A stretch of DNA of 5,989 nucleotides, taken from NCBI GenBank assembly GCA_020846575.1, contig JADLDQ010000012.1:1-5989 (forward strand), given 5' to 3'. Shown piece after piece: positions 5,959 through 5,989 of this stretch. This DNA comes from Burkholderiales bacterium (GTDB taxonomy: Bacteria; Pseudomonadota; Gammaproteobacteria; Burkholderiales; SG8-39). The notes beneath the pieces were generated by a model. It was not told where the DNA came from and made no database searches. It saw only the letters and a program-made list of their open reading frames with translations. How positions within the stretch are numbered: the first letter of the stretch is position 1; each line of letters begins with the position of its first letter. Position numbers and translations under genes: made by a program.

Positions 5959-5989
5959 CCCTGCAGCAGGCGGATTTCGGCCGCCGCCA
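5955..5989 (-). CDS. C-terminal tail of an upstream gene in the same operon (5' part outside window)
   Basis: In the frame ending at TGA 5957-5955 the reverse strand reads ...AAAEIRLLQG-stop, a plausible protein end. The stop shares four bases (ATGA) with the start of the polytopic membrane protein gene, the usual sign of translational coupling. Only about ten residues are visible, so no product can be named. The frame choice rests on the ATGA overlap and the natural amino-acid composition. Confidence 0.5.
   Translation of the reverse strand, partial: AAAEIRLLQG

Overview
The window is about two-thirds G+C and densely coding, with strong third-position GC bias. Several traits suggest a beta- or gammaproteobacterium: a prepilin with a class III leader, a sigma-54 (-24/-12) promoter in front of it, and a multi-pass GAF-type histidine kinase. 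This assignment is inferred from gene content and composition only. There is no rRNA or other taxonomic marker.

Layout. (1) Positions 1-1670, minus strand: the first 556 codons of a membrane sensor histidine kinase, cut by the left edge. (2) Positions 1671-1720: a 50-bp divergent intergenic region almost filled by a perfect 10-bp inverted repeat. (3) Positions 1721-3222, plus strand: two overlapping genes (GTGA overlap), an ABC-2 type transporter permease and a membrane-anchored protein with TPR-like helices. No ABC ATPase is visible. (4) Positions 3223-3358: a relatively A/T-rich spacer with a near-consensus sigma-54 promoter, a possible upstream activator dyad and a good Shine-Dalgarno. (5) Positions 3359-4012, plus strand: a stand-alone type IV pilin-like protein with four cysteines, followed by a strong intrinsic terminator. 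(6) Positions 4060-5958, minus strand and convergent: a 632-residue polytopic membrane protein resembling GT-C glycosyltransferases in layout. It overlaps by ATGA the end of another minus-strand gene (5955-5989, tail only).

How the parts may work together. The two plus-strand units look separately controlled. The permease/TPR pair shares a divergent control region with the kinase, while the pilin has its own sigma-54 promoter and therefore needs an enhancer-binding activator that is not in this window. The kinase has an HDVKN-type H-box and a probable degenerate GAF domain, which recalls PrsK-type kinases whose partners are sigma-54 activators. A regulatory link from this kinase to the pilin is therefore plausible but unproven. 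The convergent minus-strand unit at the right looks like part of a separate envelope or glycan-related operon. No mobile element, CRISPR array, tRNA or rRNA was seen.
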